Origin: Cryptomeria japonica
Taxonomy: Eukaryota > Streptophyta > Pinopsida > Cupressales > Cupressaceae
Direction: 5' to 3'
Assembly: GCF_030272615.1 (NCBI RefSeq)
Contig: NC_081408.1
Location: 335,142,793 to 335,206,792 of the forward strand
DNA length: 64,000 nucleotides
How positions within the stretch are numbered: the first letter of the stretch is position 1; each line of letters opens with the position of its first letter. A program made the position numbers and the translations under genes. Positions 1 through 10,567 of this stretch are shown here, one piece after another. The notes under the pieces are model-generated. The model saw only the letters and a program-made list of their open reading frames with translations, was not told where the DNA came from and made no database searches.

Positions 1-611
1 TTGTAAATATCTTTTGTAAAGCCAACATGGCATAATGCAATAGACTCATATATGTATGAGATCTCGTAAATCATTTTACAAGAGGAGCATAGATAGATGG
101 AATGAGAAAATATTAAGAAAGATATATGCGAATGCATAAGGCAAATTTTGTGTAAGGTTTATGGTTATAGTATGACCTTAAACCAGTACTGAACTTGGTA
201 TAGCAGATGTTGAATTGTAGCAGTACATTATAGTGGATTCTCATAATCCATTTTGTAAGTCAATGAGACTTCCATTTTGTTGATTGAGCAGTGAGCTCTA
301 GGCAGTTGGCCTTCTTGCATGTGCAGGCACCTCATTGTAAGTAATATACATTCATTGGCCAGTGAGTGAATATTGTGGGTCACAAATTCCACTGAGTTTT
401 TTCCCACACCGGTTTTCCTCGTTAAACATCTTGTGTTAGGGTGTGTTTTCTATGTTGTCTTTATTGTTCTTGTTTACTGCATTAACTCTCATTTACCGAT
501 ACACTGTTTTGGAATGCATAATACTTAATAAGGTCAAATATTCTGTCAATCGGTTAGATACTGATTTTCTCCCCCTTCTCAGTATCTTTGGGACTGTCAT
601 TAATCCTAACA
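1..611 (+). repeat. 5' LTR of element D, cut by the window edge
   Basis: The sequence aligns throughout with the reverse complement of the B LTR. Shared blocks include the TGCATGTGCAGG / GTGAGCTCTAGGCA core, the 'attgtgggtcacaaat' block and the terminal 'CTAACA'. It ends at 611, three bases before the PBS. About 200 bp of the LTR start lies outside the window, judged from the ~802 bp LTR of B. A TATA-like 'atatatgtatgag' near 50 corresponds to 'atatatataagagat' in B and could be the promoter. Confidence 0.85.
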
Positions 612-613
612 AT

Positions 614-626
614 TGGTATCAGAGCC
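614..626 (+). other. Primer binding site, initiator Met tRNA type (element D)
   Basis: TGGTATCAGAGCC lies immediately inside the LTR end. It matches the plant initiator methionine tRNA 3' end used by most copia-type and many non-autonomous plant elements. Confidence 0.9.
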
Positions 627-682
627 TAGTCCTCTATTTTTAAAATTCTAACAGCTTGAGGAAGATTTTGACACTGGTACAA

Positions 683-1795
683 ATGGAGAACTTAAGAAAA
701 CAATTAGAAGGAGCTCTTGTGGACTATGATGCAGAGAAGTTGAAGAATATCAAACTTGAAGATAATTTGAGGACTGCATAGGAATTCATTCAAGGACTTC
801 AGGAGAATCTTACTATTGCTAGAAATAAAAGAAAAAAACTTCATGAGAAGATGCAGAGTGATGATGAAGAAAAGGAAACTCTTAATGATCTTGTGAACAA
901 ATTGAGACAAGAAAATAATACTATGAGAAATGAAATGCAAGATATGACTCTGAGATTTTGTAGAGACATTGAAGATAGGAAGAAGAATGAAGATGACTTG
1001 ACTAAGAGACTCAATGATGCTAGAAATGAAAATCTATGACTCAATCATGAAAATGATATGTTGAAGACAGATATGATTCACATGCAACATGATAAAACTA
1101 AACCTATGAGACAAATGAGAATTCTGGAAAATGAGTTGGCTACTGCAAATCAACATAAAGAGAAATTCAAGAAAAGTTTAGAAGAACTTGATGATATGCT
1201 GAAAAGTCAGAAACCTAATGGAGATACTAATGGACTTGGATTTGAAGTTGGAGAAAGTTTCGGTACTGCAAACAATCATGATCATAGTAAACCGGTAAGA
1301 CAACCTAATGCTTACAAATTTAATGGGAAATGATTTAACTATAACAAGTATGGTCATAGAGAAAATTAGTGTAGATCTAGAAACAATCAGAACACTAATG
1401 CATCCATCGGTCAATGTTCCAAATGTAACAAAATTTGTCACAATTCAAAAAACTGTAGAATGAATGTGAGATATTATGTTTGTGGAAGATTTGGGTACTT
1501 ACCTAATCAATGTAGAACACAAACTAGCATAGGATATGGAAAGGATATTTAGAAGAATAATGTGACTTGTTATGCTTGTAACAACATTAGACATATTCCA
1601 AAATTTTGTAGAAGTAAGACTTCACCGACAAATAATAAATGACCCAGTTTGAAAGGCAAAGAGAAGGTAGATGAAGTAAAGAAAGAATTTTCAAAACAAT
1701 AGATTAGAAAGAGAGATCATAATGTTGATGAGACTATTCCTTCACTAGTAGAACAAAGTATTACTCCATCGGTAGGAGATTCTTCATCTGACTAA
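683..1795 (+). pseudogene. Element D ORF1: coiled-coil plus CCHC zinc-knuckle gag-like protein (broken)
   Basis: The frame from ATG 683 reads about 370 codons to TAA 1793-1795. Residues ~1-190 are rich in K/E/N/L heptads (for example LVNKLRQENNTMRNEMQDM) and predict a long coiled coil. Zinc-knuckle-like motifs follow at roughly 1410-1620: CSKCNKICHNSKNC, then a degraded second knuckle, then CYACNNIRHIPKFC. This order resembles gag nucleocapsid proteins that bind element RNA, so that is the inferred role. In-frame stops interrupt it, including TAG where B has a Gln codon and TGA where B has an Arg-type codon. Some knuckle residues are mutated, such as H replaced by Y in GRFGY. It is the homologue of B ORF1 (14092-15253). 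Confidence 0.8.
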
Positions 1796-2098
1796 AAAGT
1801 AACCCTTTGGGGCTATTGTGGCAAGTTGAATATCATGCAGTTTACCCTCGATTGATGGTGAGAAGATAGATTTCTTCTCTACCAGTAGATGTGTTAAGTT
1901 TCACTTAACCGACGAGAATTTATTGTGGTTGTTGAAAGAAAAGGCATTATAAATCATCGATTTTCCCTCTTTTTCAATTCACCGAGCATTCAAACTAGTA
2001 GAGAGCGCAAAATCTGAGCGAAGGAATTCAAAGTGAAGAAGTGAAGAGATTTCTTTCAAGCACTCAACCATTATCAGGAAGCTTAAGGTATTTTTCAA

Positions 2099-2885
2099 AT
2101 GGCTTCCTCTTTTTCTACTAAATTTATTGCAAACCCTATTGTTATGGAAGTTGTAAAATGGCCTAGGCCCGTTTTCAAAATTATTCCTGAGATAGCTAAG
2201 CAAGATGACTTCATAGGCGCATTTTCAAAAATTCCTAAAGGTGTAGCTTATGTTGAAGACCCTAGAATTTACATTCACTGCAATATTGAAGAATTAGGTT
2301 CTGAAGAAGTGTTAAAGATGTTTAGAACCATAATCTGTGATGAAAATGACAATGTCAAATCTGAGCACAAAATTATTGAGACCTTAGGTTTTATGGAAAT
2401 CTTGGACATCCCTGAATTTTCTAAGGAGGTAGTGAGAATTGTCCTTAGTAGGGTACATAGAGAATTTCTTTGGTTAGATTCAGTCTGCAAACTCACCAAG
2501 GAAGCAATTAGGGTAGTGATAGGTTTACCCTCAACTGGTAGCAGGCCAGACAAGACAAAGAAGGTACCTAACAACACAGTCATGACCTTAATCGGAGCAA
2601 CATCTGATAGTAGATCTTTGAGAGTAAATGACATCAAGGATATCAATGTCAGATTCATAAGTATGAGCTTAGGTTACAAGACTACACATGCAAACTGACT
2701 TAATTCAGTTTCTAGTCCTTGCATTAAAAGTGCTTATGAAATGGTAAATAATGATGCAAAAAAATATGTGTGTGAATGGTTGAAGGATGAACTAATAGAC
2801 AACCTGAAATAGATAAAAGGTGATAAGAAAGGGACATTTCGTTTTGGTAATCATTTGGTATGCCTTATGTTTTATTTCTCAAAAT
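2099..2885 (+). pseudogene. Element D ORF2, N-terminal part, unknown function
   Basis: ORF2 begins MASSFSTKFIANP and is clearly homologous to B ORF2. Shared motifs are DPRIYIHCNIEELG, VHREFLWLDSVCKLTKEAI and GLPSTGSRPDKTKK. A TGA at 2696 replaces the Arg codon that follows HAN in B. Similarity then continues (LNSV, CEWLKDELIDNL, KKGTFRF) to about 2870 before being lost. The segment 'KEAI..V.GLPSTG' is reminiscent of plant retroelement proteins with a plant-mobile-domain-like fold, but I cannot confirm this. No enzyme motif is visible. Confidence 0.75.
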
Positions 2886-2929
2886 AAATTCCATGGCCCA
2901 CCCTCCCTTCGAGCTCCCAATCATGGTAG

Positions 2930-4162
2930 ACATTCCTCAGCCATCTCACTATAACAAGGGGAAGTGCTCATCTTGTGTCCCTTTGTCTCCTCTTGCACCT
3001 TTCTCATAGCTTGTGTCGACACCCTCTATCCCTCTAACCACTAACCACTCCTTGAGAAAAATGAGGTAGGGAGCTCATTGTTGTGAATGTGGTTCCTCTC
3101 TAGGATGCACCTCTTGTTTCATCGATTGGGCCTTCTCCTATCCTTGACACAATTTCAGAGGCCTCTTCTATGGAGCATGATGTTCCTGAGTCCTCTCTAG
3201 CTTCGGTTGGTGGTCCTCATCTCTGTCAAAACCAACATGCGTGTGAGTGTAAATTCTTTTGATGGGCTTTAACTTGATAGCGCGACACTACCTTGCAGTC
3301 TGCTAGTGTGGCCCTGACACCCAACGCTACTATTTTGGAGCCTATCCATTCAGTTGCAGCCATCCCTGCATTTGTTTTCATCTCACTCCCTGCAGCTTAA
3401 GGGGCTTTTAATCAACCTCCCCCTAAGCGGGTGTAGGTTCTCATCACTTCTTCCTTGGAGCCTCCTCTTATCACATCTTTGTTGGGTATTCCTCCTTTGT
3501 CTCGGCCTTTGGACATGTTTCACACGTAGGTGGTGTCTAGTGCATCTCTATCTGCTCCACCTATTCTACCTCTACTTTAGCATATGATATTTCCTAGGGT
3601 TCTTCAGCCTTCTACGGTCAATAGGAGACCTAAAACTCCTATCCTGTATAAACGCAAGTTTGAGCAGGGCTCTGTCCTATAGTTTTGACATTACAAATCA
3701 TTGCAGGTAGTTTATTCACCCCTTCCTCTGTTTGTCTTAGTGCCTCTTAGTTTTCTTGTTTCTATTTGTGTGATCGAGAAGGTCCCACCTTCTCCTGAGT
3801 TTGTCACTACCCCTCTTCCAAAGGTTAGCTATATTGTCTTTGTTTCATCTTCTCCAAGTGAGTCACCTACCTCCTCCATGAAAGCTTTCATGTTTGACTC
3901 ATTGGAGGAGATTCTGGCCTTGTCTTCAATTTTTCTGTGACTGTTGACCCTCACCTCCTCTAAGCTTGTGGACACCGATGTTGATGCAGCCTCATCCCTC
4001 ACTCTCACTGTGGGTGAGGCACCTAGTGCTGCTCTAGTTGTTGTACCTCTTCAAGATCTTATGCCTTCTCCCTATGACCTAGATTGGGAGGACAATGATC
4101 TCCTACAGGATGACCTTTATCTTTTTATCTCTTTATCTTCATCTGCTTGCATGTGTGCATAA
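2930..4162 (+). pseudogene. Pro/Ser/Thr-rich coding relic of element C
   Basis: Several plus-strand frames link end to end through stops and shifts into one low-complexity protein rich in S, P, L, T and V. Examples are VPPSPEFVTTPLPK at ~3790 and an acidic C-terminal end, PYDLDWEDNDLLQDD, at ~4070-4115. I recognise no domain. It resembles the disordered C-terminal region of a retroelement polyprotein, which is inference from its position upstream of non-coding repeats, a PPT and an LTR. Confidence 0.35.
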
Positions 4163-4204
4163 TTTTATTCCCCTGTTATTTCTTTATTTGTTTGTTCCCT
4201 CCCG

Positions 4205-4318
4205 CGAGGCCCAAGTCACTCCATAGGCACTTGGATATGAGAGGTTGACTGTCTTTATCCATTGTTATCTCTTGCAGGACCTAAGTTACTCTGTAGGTGC
4301 TCAGATATAGGGGATTTT
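4205..4318 (+). repeat. Two-copy degenerate repeat, ~70 bp apart
   Basis: The stretch around 4208-4245 (gaggcccaagtcactccatagg...cttggatat) recurs around 4277-4315 (caggacctaagttactctgtagg...ctcagatat) with scattered substitutions. It lies in the non-coding 3' part of element C. Confidence 0.6.
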
Positions 4319-4802
4319 TTTTCGTACACATTCCTCTATTTGTCTATATACTTCTCCTATTTGTCGTATCTTGCTTTTTGACATTCGACAATGATGCAAA
4401 GCATTGGGGGCATCCTTTTTCCTTATTTAGTGTTGAACCAAAATTTTATTTTACCTTTTTTTTCATGTGCTCTTCTTTCGATTCGAGACCTTTAGCGTTA
4501 TGATGATACACCCATCTCATAGTGATACTATATATCCTCTTGATGCTTCTATGGGACCTGATGCCAAATTATCAGATCCCCCTATCCTCTTGCATTGTAT
4601 CTTTTGATGTTGTAGATATCTATGTGTCACTTTCTCTTAGTGGCATTCAACGGAAATATCTCGCTATGTTGGCATGCCCCAACCACTCTTATCCTTAGAA
4701 TAACATGCCTTCCACACATATCATTCTAAAGGGGGCCCATCATAGCTACATTTTATTTTTTAGCTCTTGCATTTGTTTCCTTTTCTAGTTTCTTTTTCAT
4801 GT

Positions 4803-5010
4803 TCACCTAGGTGGGGGCCAAACCACTCGATCTTTCTCTTTTCCAAGATCACTTAGGTGGGGGCCAAACTACTTGATCTTTTTCTTTTCCAAGATCTCCT
4901 AGGTGGTGGCAAAAGCCACTTGATCTATTACAAAGATCACCTACATGGGGGCCAAACCATTCTTGATATATCTTTCTTGTTTACCTTGGTAGGGGCCAAT
5001 CTACTACTTA
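4803..5010 (+). repeat. Degenerate tandem repeat built on 'aggtgggggccaaac'
   Basis: At least four or five imperfect units occur, each with 'taggtgggggccaaac' and most followed by 'acttgatctttctcttttccaagatca'. Spacing is ~50-70 bp. They lie in the untranslated 3' part of element C, a place where plant LTR elements often accumulate short tandem repeats. Confidence 0.75.
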
Positions 5011-5215
5011 CCAAATTTATTTTCCCTATTGCATGTAAATCTAGCATGTCACTACCCATTTTGACAAATATATCTACATCTTCCCTATCACATGACTATC
5101 TATTGTATCGCTACCCATGTTGATAGTCATCTCACCCTATTGTATGGTCATCCATAGTGGCATATCATGCCCTATCATCTGGCTGTCTAGCATGGTACAT
5201 CTTGCTTACCATACG

Positions 5216-5262
5216 AACGTATCCTATACCAATGGTACATACATATCCTATACCAATGGCTG
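5216..5262 (+). repeat. Short direct repeat
   Basis: The motif 'tatcctataccaatgg' occurs twice in a row, about 26 bp apart, in the non-coding part of element C. Confidence 0.7.
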
Positions 5263-5387
5263 TTGCTTATCTTGTATCTTTTCATAACCAGGGGTTTTCC
5301 TCCAAACTGAGGTTTGTTTTTATTAAGTTATCTCCTTATTTAACTTATTATCCATCAAACTAGTCTGCAACTAGCATGTTTGTGATG

Positions 5388-6350
5388 TGTTGGAATCCAA
5401 GAAAACTAAGAGGGGAGAGAGGGGTGAATTAGTGTTCTACTAGTGTAAGAATTTCTAAACTTATTGTTGATCAACCGGATGACAAAATATAAAATTAAAG
5501 TGCATAAACAAATGAACACATAAAACAATACCATAACACCAATATTTATACATGGAAAACTCTGTAAAGGGAAAAACCATAGTGGGGTTAATACCCACAA
5601 TATCTATATACTTGATCAAGGTATACAAATATTACATAGAGGGGTATGCACATGCATACAAGCTTACCACCTAGAGTTCACTACTCAAATACACATATAT
5701 GGAAGTCCCACTAACTTATAGATCATTACATAATGATTTATAATAGAATTAAACTTAAATGATGCATCTGACCATGCTGGATAAGTTTTGGTTGTAGCTT
5801 TGAGTTCCTCAACTGAACCGATGATAACTGATACTCTATTCTACTACTAGTTAGGGTTGCGCACGTGCAACTATGCACATATGCTAACATTCTCTCATGA
5901 ATTTGTACACTATCAATCTCTAACTCTTTTTCATCTCAAATCGCATCTATGAATGTATATATTCCATCACTGAGTGATCTCTCTTATATACCCTTATAAC
6001 TTGTTCATCATGTTGGCCTTCACAATGAAAATAAACTTTTTCACTTCCTCTTGGTTCATAAAGTATTACAAATTATCTCGATGATCTTATTTGATGTCGG
6101 CCTGGCATGCTACCTTCAATTCCTCAAATGACTTTACCAGGTCTCATAATATGAATTGTTGGTACCAAGAGTAACCGGTTAACAAGTGTAAACCATAGGG
6201 TGTATACTAGTTGGCCTTATCTAGACAAAATGATAAAGTGATGAGTTCAGATGAAGAAATACCATCTCCCTAAGATGAGTTCCATCAATGACAACCCAAA
6301 ATGCAATTCACCTCAGAAGGTGACTACCAAATGAGTGTCAATTGCCAATA
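5388..6350 (-). repeat. 3' LTR of element A
   Basis: The LTR is 963 bp, bounded by TGTTGG at 5388 and an end 'gccaata' (normally gccaaca) at 6350. It aligns with 18068-18524 plus 30827-31253. It shares with the B LTR a core of GCACATGCA followed by CTAGAG.TCACTACTCAA. The PPT complement 'tctccccctttgg' abuts it, which marks it as the 3' LTR of a minus-strand element. Confidence 0.9.
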
Positions 6351-6351
6351 A

Positions 6352-6364
6352 TCTCCCCCTTTGG
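6352..6364 (-). other. Polypurine tract of element A
   Basis: The minus strand reads CCAAAGGGGGAGA directly before the LTR start. The same tract precedes the 3' LTR of B (10359-10371). This tract would prime plus-strand DNA synthesis. Confidence 0.8.
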
Positions 6365-6719
6365 CATTGATGGAAACACATGTGAAAAATGATATTACCT
6401 GTGAGAGTGCTCCCTCTTTCCTGTACATCCATGCAATTATTTACATTTGTACTCTCCCCCTGTGATATACATTCATTTTTCACTCTACTCCTCCCCCTTT
6501 GACCTAAATGACAAAGATGGGTAAATATATATGAGAAGAAATATGTACAAGTGATTTACATATACCAGTCTCTATACATATTTCAGAATCTCTACATACA
6601 AAGTCTTTAAAATTGAAAAGTAAGTATCCCATTGTTTCCTGAGTGAATGTAGAATGGAGTTGAACCCATTCACGAGACTAGCATAGTATTCAATAGCTTG
6701 GGATTCTATTGGATCCTCT

Positions 6720-9554
6720 TGTTGCATATTAGCTATTCACTCTGTTTCATGACAAAGAAGGTTGTCTAACTGAGGGCCTGCAAAGTTTCAAAGCTCTATG
6801 GCTCTCTTTATCATATTGTCCCTTTCCTTTTCTAACTTTAATATTTGATCCATGACTACTAGAATTGGACCTTCAAGAGAGCTTGTTAGGTTTGATGCTA
6901 GATTGTAAGAATGTGAAATTTGAAGCAATTGGCCTTTACAATCCATAATTTGTTTGTCTAGGGAGGCAGTGAGCTTTGAAAAATCTAAACAAGTTTTGTA
7001 TACTTTACCTCCTTCTGCTAAGGCTTCATCAATAGACTGTAGACATGTATGAAGTTTTTCCTTTTTTGTTGATATCATCTGCAAAAATGTTTGTTTCCTA
7101 GCCTCAACGAATTTGTCTTTGGCCTCAAGTGCAAAAATTTTAACCAAAGAATTATACTACTTAGGAATGTACTCAATTATTTGCTAAAGTTTCCTAGAAG
7201 GGCTTGATCTTTCTTCTACTTGAAATTTTGGTATGAGCCAGTTCAAAACATAAAAAGTGGACTAAATTAATTTCCTATCCTTGGATTCTTCTTGAGCTAA
7301 CTCCTAACTCACCTAAGCTTGGAGTGCAGTTGTATCCAATACCTTTTCCATTGGTGACATCAGGTGGTAAGGTTTATCAAAATTGATGGAAAATCCTGAC
7401 ATTTTCCCTTTGGCTTTTGTTAAAGATGTGTCAATTGCCAATCCAGAAGGTAAATCTAACTCTACCCTTTTTCCTTGGTCTTCTGGGGTATGTCTGTTGT
7501 TTCCTTGTCTGCTAGATTCTACATCTCATGTGCACTAGTGGCTTCATCACTTGGTGCACCACTCTCTTTTGGTGCATCATCTAATTCCTTTTATTTTGCA
7601 CCTTTTTCCTTTACAACCTCTTCCTCAACATCCTATACATTAGTTTTTGGAGGAGTCTGAGTATCCTCAATGTCAAATTTTGACTCGTGAGCTGAAGGAG
7701 TAGTAACCGGTGGATCAGTTTTCATATTTTGTTCATCTTTCCTTTCGGGTTCAACATTTTGTGACTGTACAAAGATAGGACTTAGCTCATATCCTTTACT
7801 TGAAAGAATTCTTACCCATACATCTATTTTTTCTTTCTGGATCTCTTTATATCTTTCCAACATTAAGTTGTTTATGTGGTGTTTAGGTTTGAATTCTGTC
7901 AAACCTGTCTTATTTATTAAATTTGCAACCTCTTGTGGAGTAATGGATGGAAAAATATTAATCAATTATGTTTCCTTCATCTATCTATCCATATTCTATG
8001 CATGTAATTTCCTTGTTTCTAATCTATCATATAGCTCTTTGGGCAAAATTTTCTCCAATTATATCAATGTTTTACTAAATGAATCAAGATATAAAACAAT
8101 GGCCTCTTCTAATTGTTTCTTATCCTTTTCATCAAATTCATCATAAAATGCTAAAATGTTTTTTAAATTTCCATCATTAATAATTTGATCTATAATTTCT
8201 TGAGCATCTAACCTATTTTGCTTACCGATTCTCTTCTTAGTTTTTGGTTTAGATTTCTTATCTCGTTTAGGTTTCCTTTTGTGTATGATGCTAATCTTAG
8301 GAGTCTTCTTGGGTTGCTCCTTCTCTGGTGGGTTGTCCTTTGACAAATCTTACAAAAACACCTTTCTTCTTAGGTGCTTGTTTGATTTCTTCTTTTGACT
8401 CTATCTCCTCTGAAGATACCGCAACATATTCCCTTGTCGGTTTTTCTCTTTTTCTTTGCTTCCATAGGGTTAGGGCTAGCAGGATCATTAGATGGTCATT
8501 CCTGTTGTCTAGGTGGTTTAGTTGTGACTGGGACAATATTTGGTGTGGCCTGAGCTTCTTTCTTTTCCTCTCTTTCCTCTTTTCTTATCTTCTTCTCTTC
8601 TTCTTTTCTCCAAGCTTCAAGGATTTTAACCTTTTGTTCTACTTCTGCCCTGTCATGACCTTCACTAGTTAGTTGCTCACCTGCAACTCTTGTCATTTTC
8701 CTTGTGATGCTGGGTGCAACCTATTACTAATGGACTTTTAGTCTCATCTCTTGTGCAATGCCAAATTTTTATTCTTTTTCATCAACTGGAATTGTGAGTA
8801 GATGTTGTGTATATTGATCAAGTGTGGCTGCATCTACCTCATATCCCATTGGCATGATCCAAGTTGTCCTGGGCGAGACCGCCTCCATCATGCATTCATC
8901 CTTATTGACCATGAAACAAATTGTGTCCTGATATTTTTCCATAATTTATTTTGGAATCCTCACCCTATTCTTCATCTCTTCTTGAAATGTTTTGAAAAAG
9001 GCCCACAAGTTAGCCTTCTGCTACTTGTCACCCTGCCAGTCTAGTATTTGTGCTATTTGAGTTGCAACCGGTCTATCAAATGACCATTGAATTCTTCCAT
9101 AACCGTGTACCATATTCAGAAAGTAAAGGTTAAGCATATAATTAGAGAACCATACCATAATTTATTATTCTTATCTTGCTTGATCTTTCAAAGGTTGGTC
9201 AACAATTCCTTGACTATCACACTGCATAAGTCATAGTGAGCATCTTCTCTCACCATCTGATAAGAAATGTGAATGACAGTTTTGGAGACTAAGTTCAGTC
9301 AACTAGATTGATAAACCTTATATCCAATCACCATTGTGGTAAATTTCACATCAGGATCCCTGATATCATCAACTAGCATTGATCTACCATCATAGGCTGC
9401 ACCGATGAGTTTGCATACATCTGTGTTTGATATTTGTCGAAGCCTTGACACATCTCCGACTTTGTAGAGGCATGTGATATTCTTGATCACTTCTTCTATT
9501 ATCTTTTATTTCTAGTCCAACTATAATAACTCCCCATGAATTCGGTCGAGGATG
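6720..9554 (-). pseudogene. Element A ORF2, distal part (broken)
   Basis: A chain of minus-strand frames continues the ORF2 that starts at 16464 and is cut by element B. Segment 9490-9299 matches B and D ORF2 (IGAAYDGRSMLVDDIRDPDVKF compared with IGATSDSRSLRVNDI). Segments 8696-8059 are Lys/Glu-rich (for example RKPKRDKKSKPKTKKR). Segments 7965-7633 and 7147-6788 are acidic to coiled coil, as in the C-terminal third of B ORF2. Many stops and frameshifts are present. Function is unknown and no enzyme motif is seen. Confidence 0.65.
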
Positions 9555-10357
9555 TGTTAGTATTCCCACAGATACTGAGAGGGGGCATGAATCAGTATCT
9601 AACCAGTTATTAATTGTACTTGCCTTAGAACATGTAGAACATATTAATACTGCATATCGGTAAATAGAAAGTAATGCAATAAACAGAGATAAAAGCAACC
9701 ACATGAAAAACACACCATAACACAATATTTTAACGAGGAAACCCGATGTGAGAAAAACCTAGGTGGGATTTGTGACCCACAATATTCACTTACTGGCCAA
9801 TAAGAGAATATTACTGCTACAATAGGGACCTGCACATGCAGGAAGGCCAAGTGCCTAGAGCTCACTACTCAATTACAAAATGGGAAGTCTCACTAATTTA
9901 CAAAATGGATTATATAAATCCAATGTCTCGTACTGCTTCAAAATAGCATCTAAAATGCTAGATCCAGTACCGATTTCTGCTCTGCTTCTTACATAAACTC
10001 TTAACCTATAATTTGCATACTAGGTCTACCTTATTTCGCCTAAATACATTCCTCCATGCTTACATAAATGCTCTATAATGATCTCTTATATATATGAGTC
10101 ATTTTACAATGTTGCCAAGTTGGCTTACAATGAGTTTACAATAATTAACAAAATATATTATAACAAAATTCCTATCAGCCTCTGTGTTGGTATGCTTCCT
10201 TTCACTGCCGATGTCAGTGGTCTAAGTGCTGGTGTAGAGTCTGATCTTGCTAGTACCAGTGGATTGCCTTGCCGGTGTCATAGGATTGTAAGGTTGCCAT
10301 CAATGAAAAAACCTTCAATTACCTACAATGTCTCATTGGAGCGTGCATTTGCCAACA
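9555..10357 (-). repeat. 3' LTR of element B
   Basis: It runs from TGTTAG at 9555 to GCCAACA at 10357 and matches 15325-16126 along its whole length. It is adjacent to the PPT at 10359-10371. Confidence 0.95.
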
Positions 10358-10358
10358 A

Positions 10359-10371
10359 TCTCCCCCTTTGG
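10359..10371 (-). other. Polypurine tract of element B
   Basis: The minus strand reads CCAAAGGGGGAGA, ending one base before the LTR. It is identical to the tract of element A. Confidence 0.85.
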
Positions 10372-10567
10372 TATTGATGGCAACACTCATGAGAAAAATT
10401 CAAACGTGTATCCAAAAATTGAAGTCCAAAAATGTGTTACCAAAAATGTGTGCTCCCCCTGAGCAAGTGATCCCTAAGTTATTGGATTTTTCTCATACCA
10501 CTACTACTCCCCCTTTGGCATCAATGACAAAGGTTTTCAAAGTGTCAATAGAGTGTAGTTTTGTGTT

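Larger units (their letters stand above)
1..2885 (+). mobile_element. Element D: non-autonomous LTR retrotransposon, 5' part
   Basis: This is the left part of an LTR element related to A and B downstream. It holds a 5'-truncated LTR (1-611), a PBS, ORF1 (683-1795) and the N-terminal part of ORF2 (2099-2885). Similarity to B's ORF2 stops near 2865-2885, just after the stretch equivalent to B positions ~13010-13040. Unrelated Pro/Ser-rich sequence follows. The 3' half, PPT and 3' LTR are not seen in the window, so the copy is truncated or recombined here. Several codons are stops where B has sense codons, so it is dead. Assignment rests on LTR, PBS, ORF1 and ORF2 similarity with B. Confidence 0.85.
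2886..5387 (+). mobile_element. Element C, left part: degraded retroelement 3' region
   Basis: This continues beyond element A at 31254. Rejoining the two sides leads to a PPT and 3' LTR at 31414-31429, so C reads on the plus strand. It contains a broken Ser/Pro/Thr-rich coding relic (to about 4162), then ~1.2 kb of non-coding sequence with degenerate tandem repeats. No 5' LTR, gag zinc knuckle or pol domain is seen, so the class is uncertain. A Gypsy-like or large non-autonomous element is the likeliest guess. Confidence 0.55.

Noticed and set aside
2930-4162. A real proline-rich host gene
   Set aside because: Frames are broken repeatedly and the region is part of a retroelement leading to a PPT and LTR.
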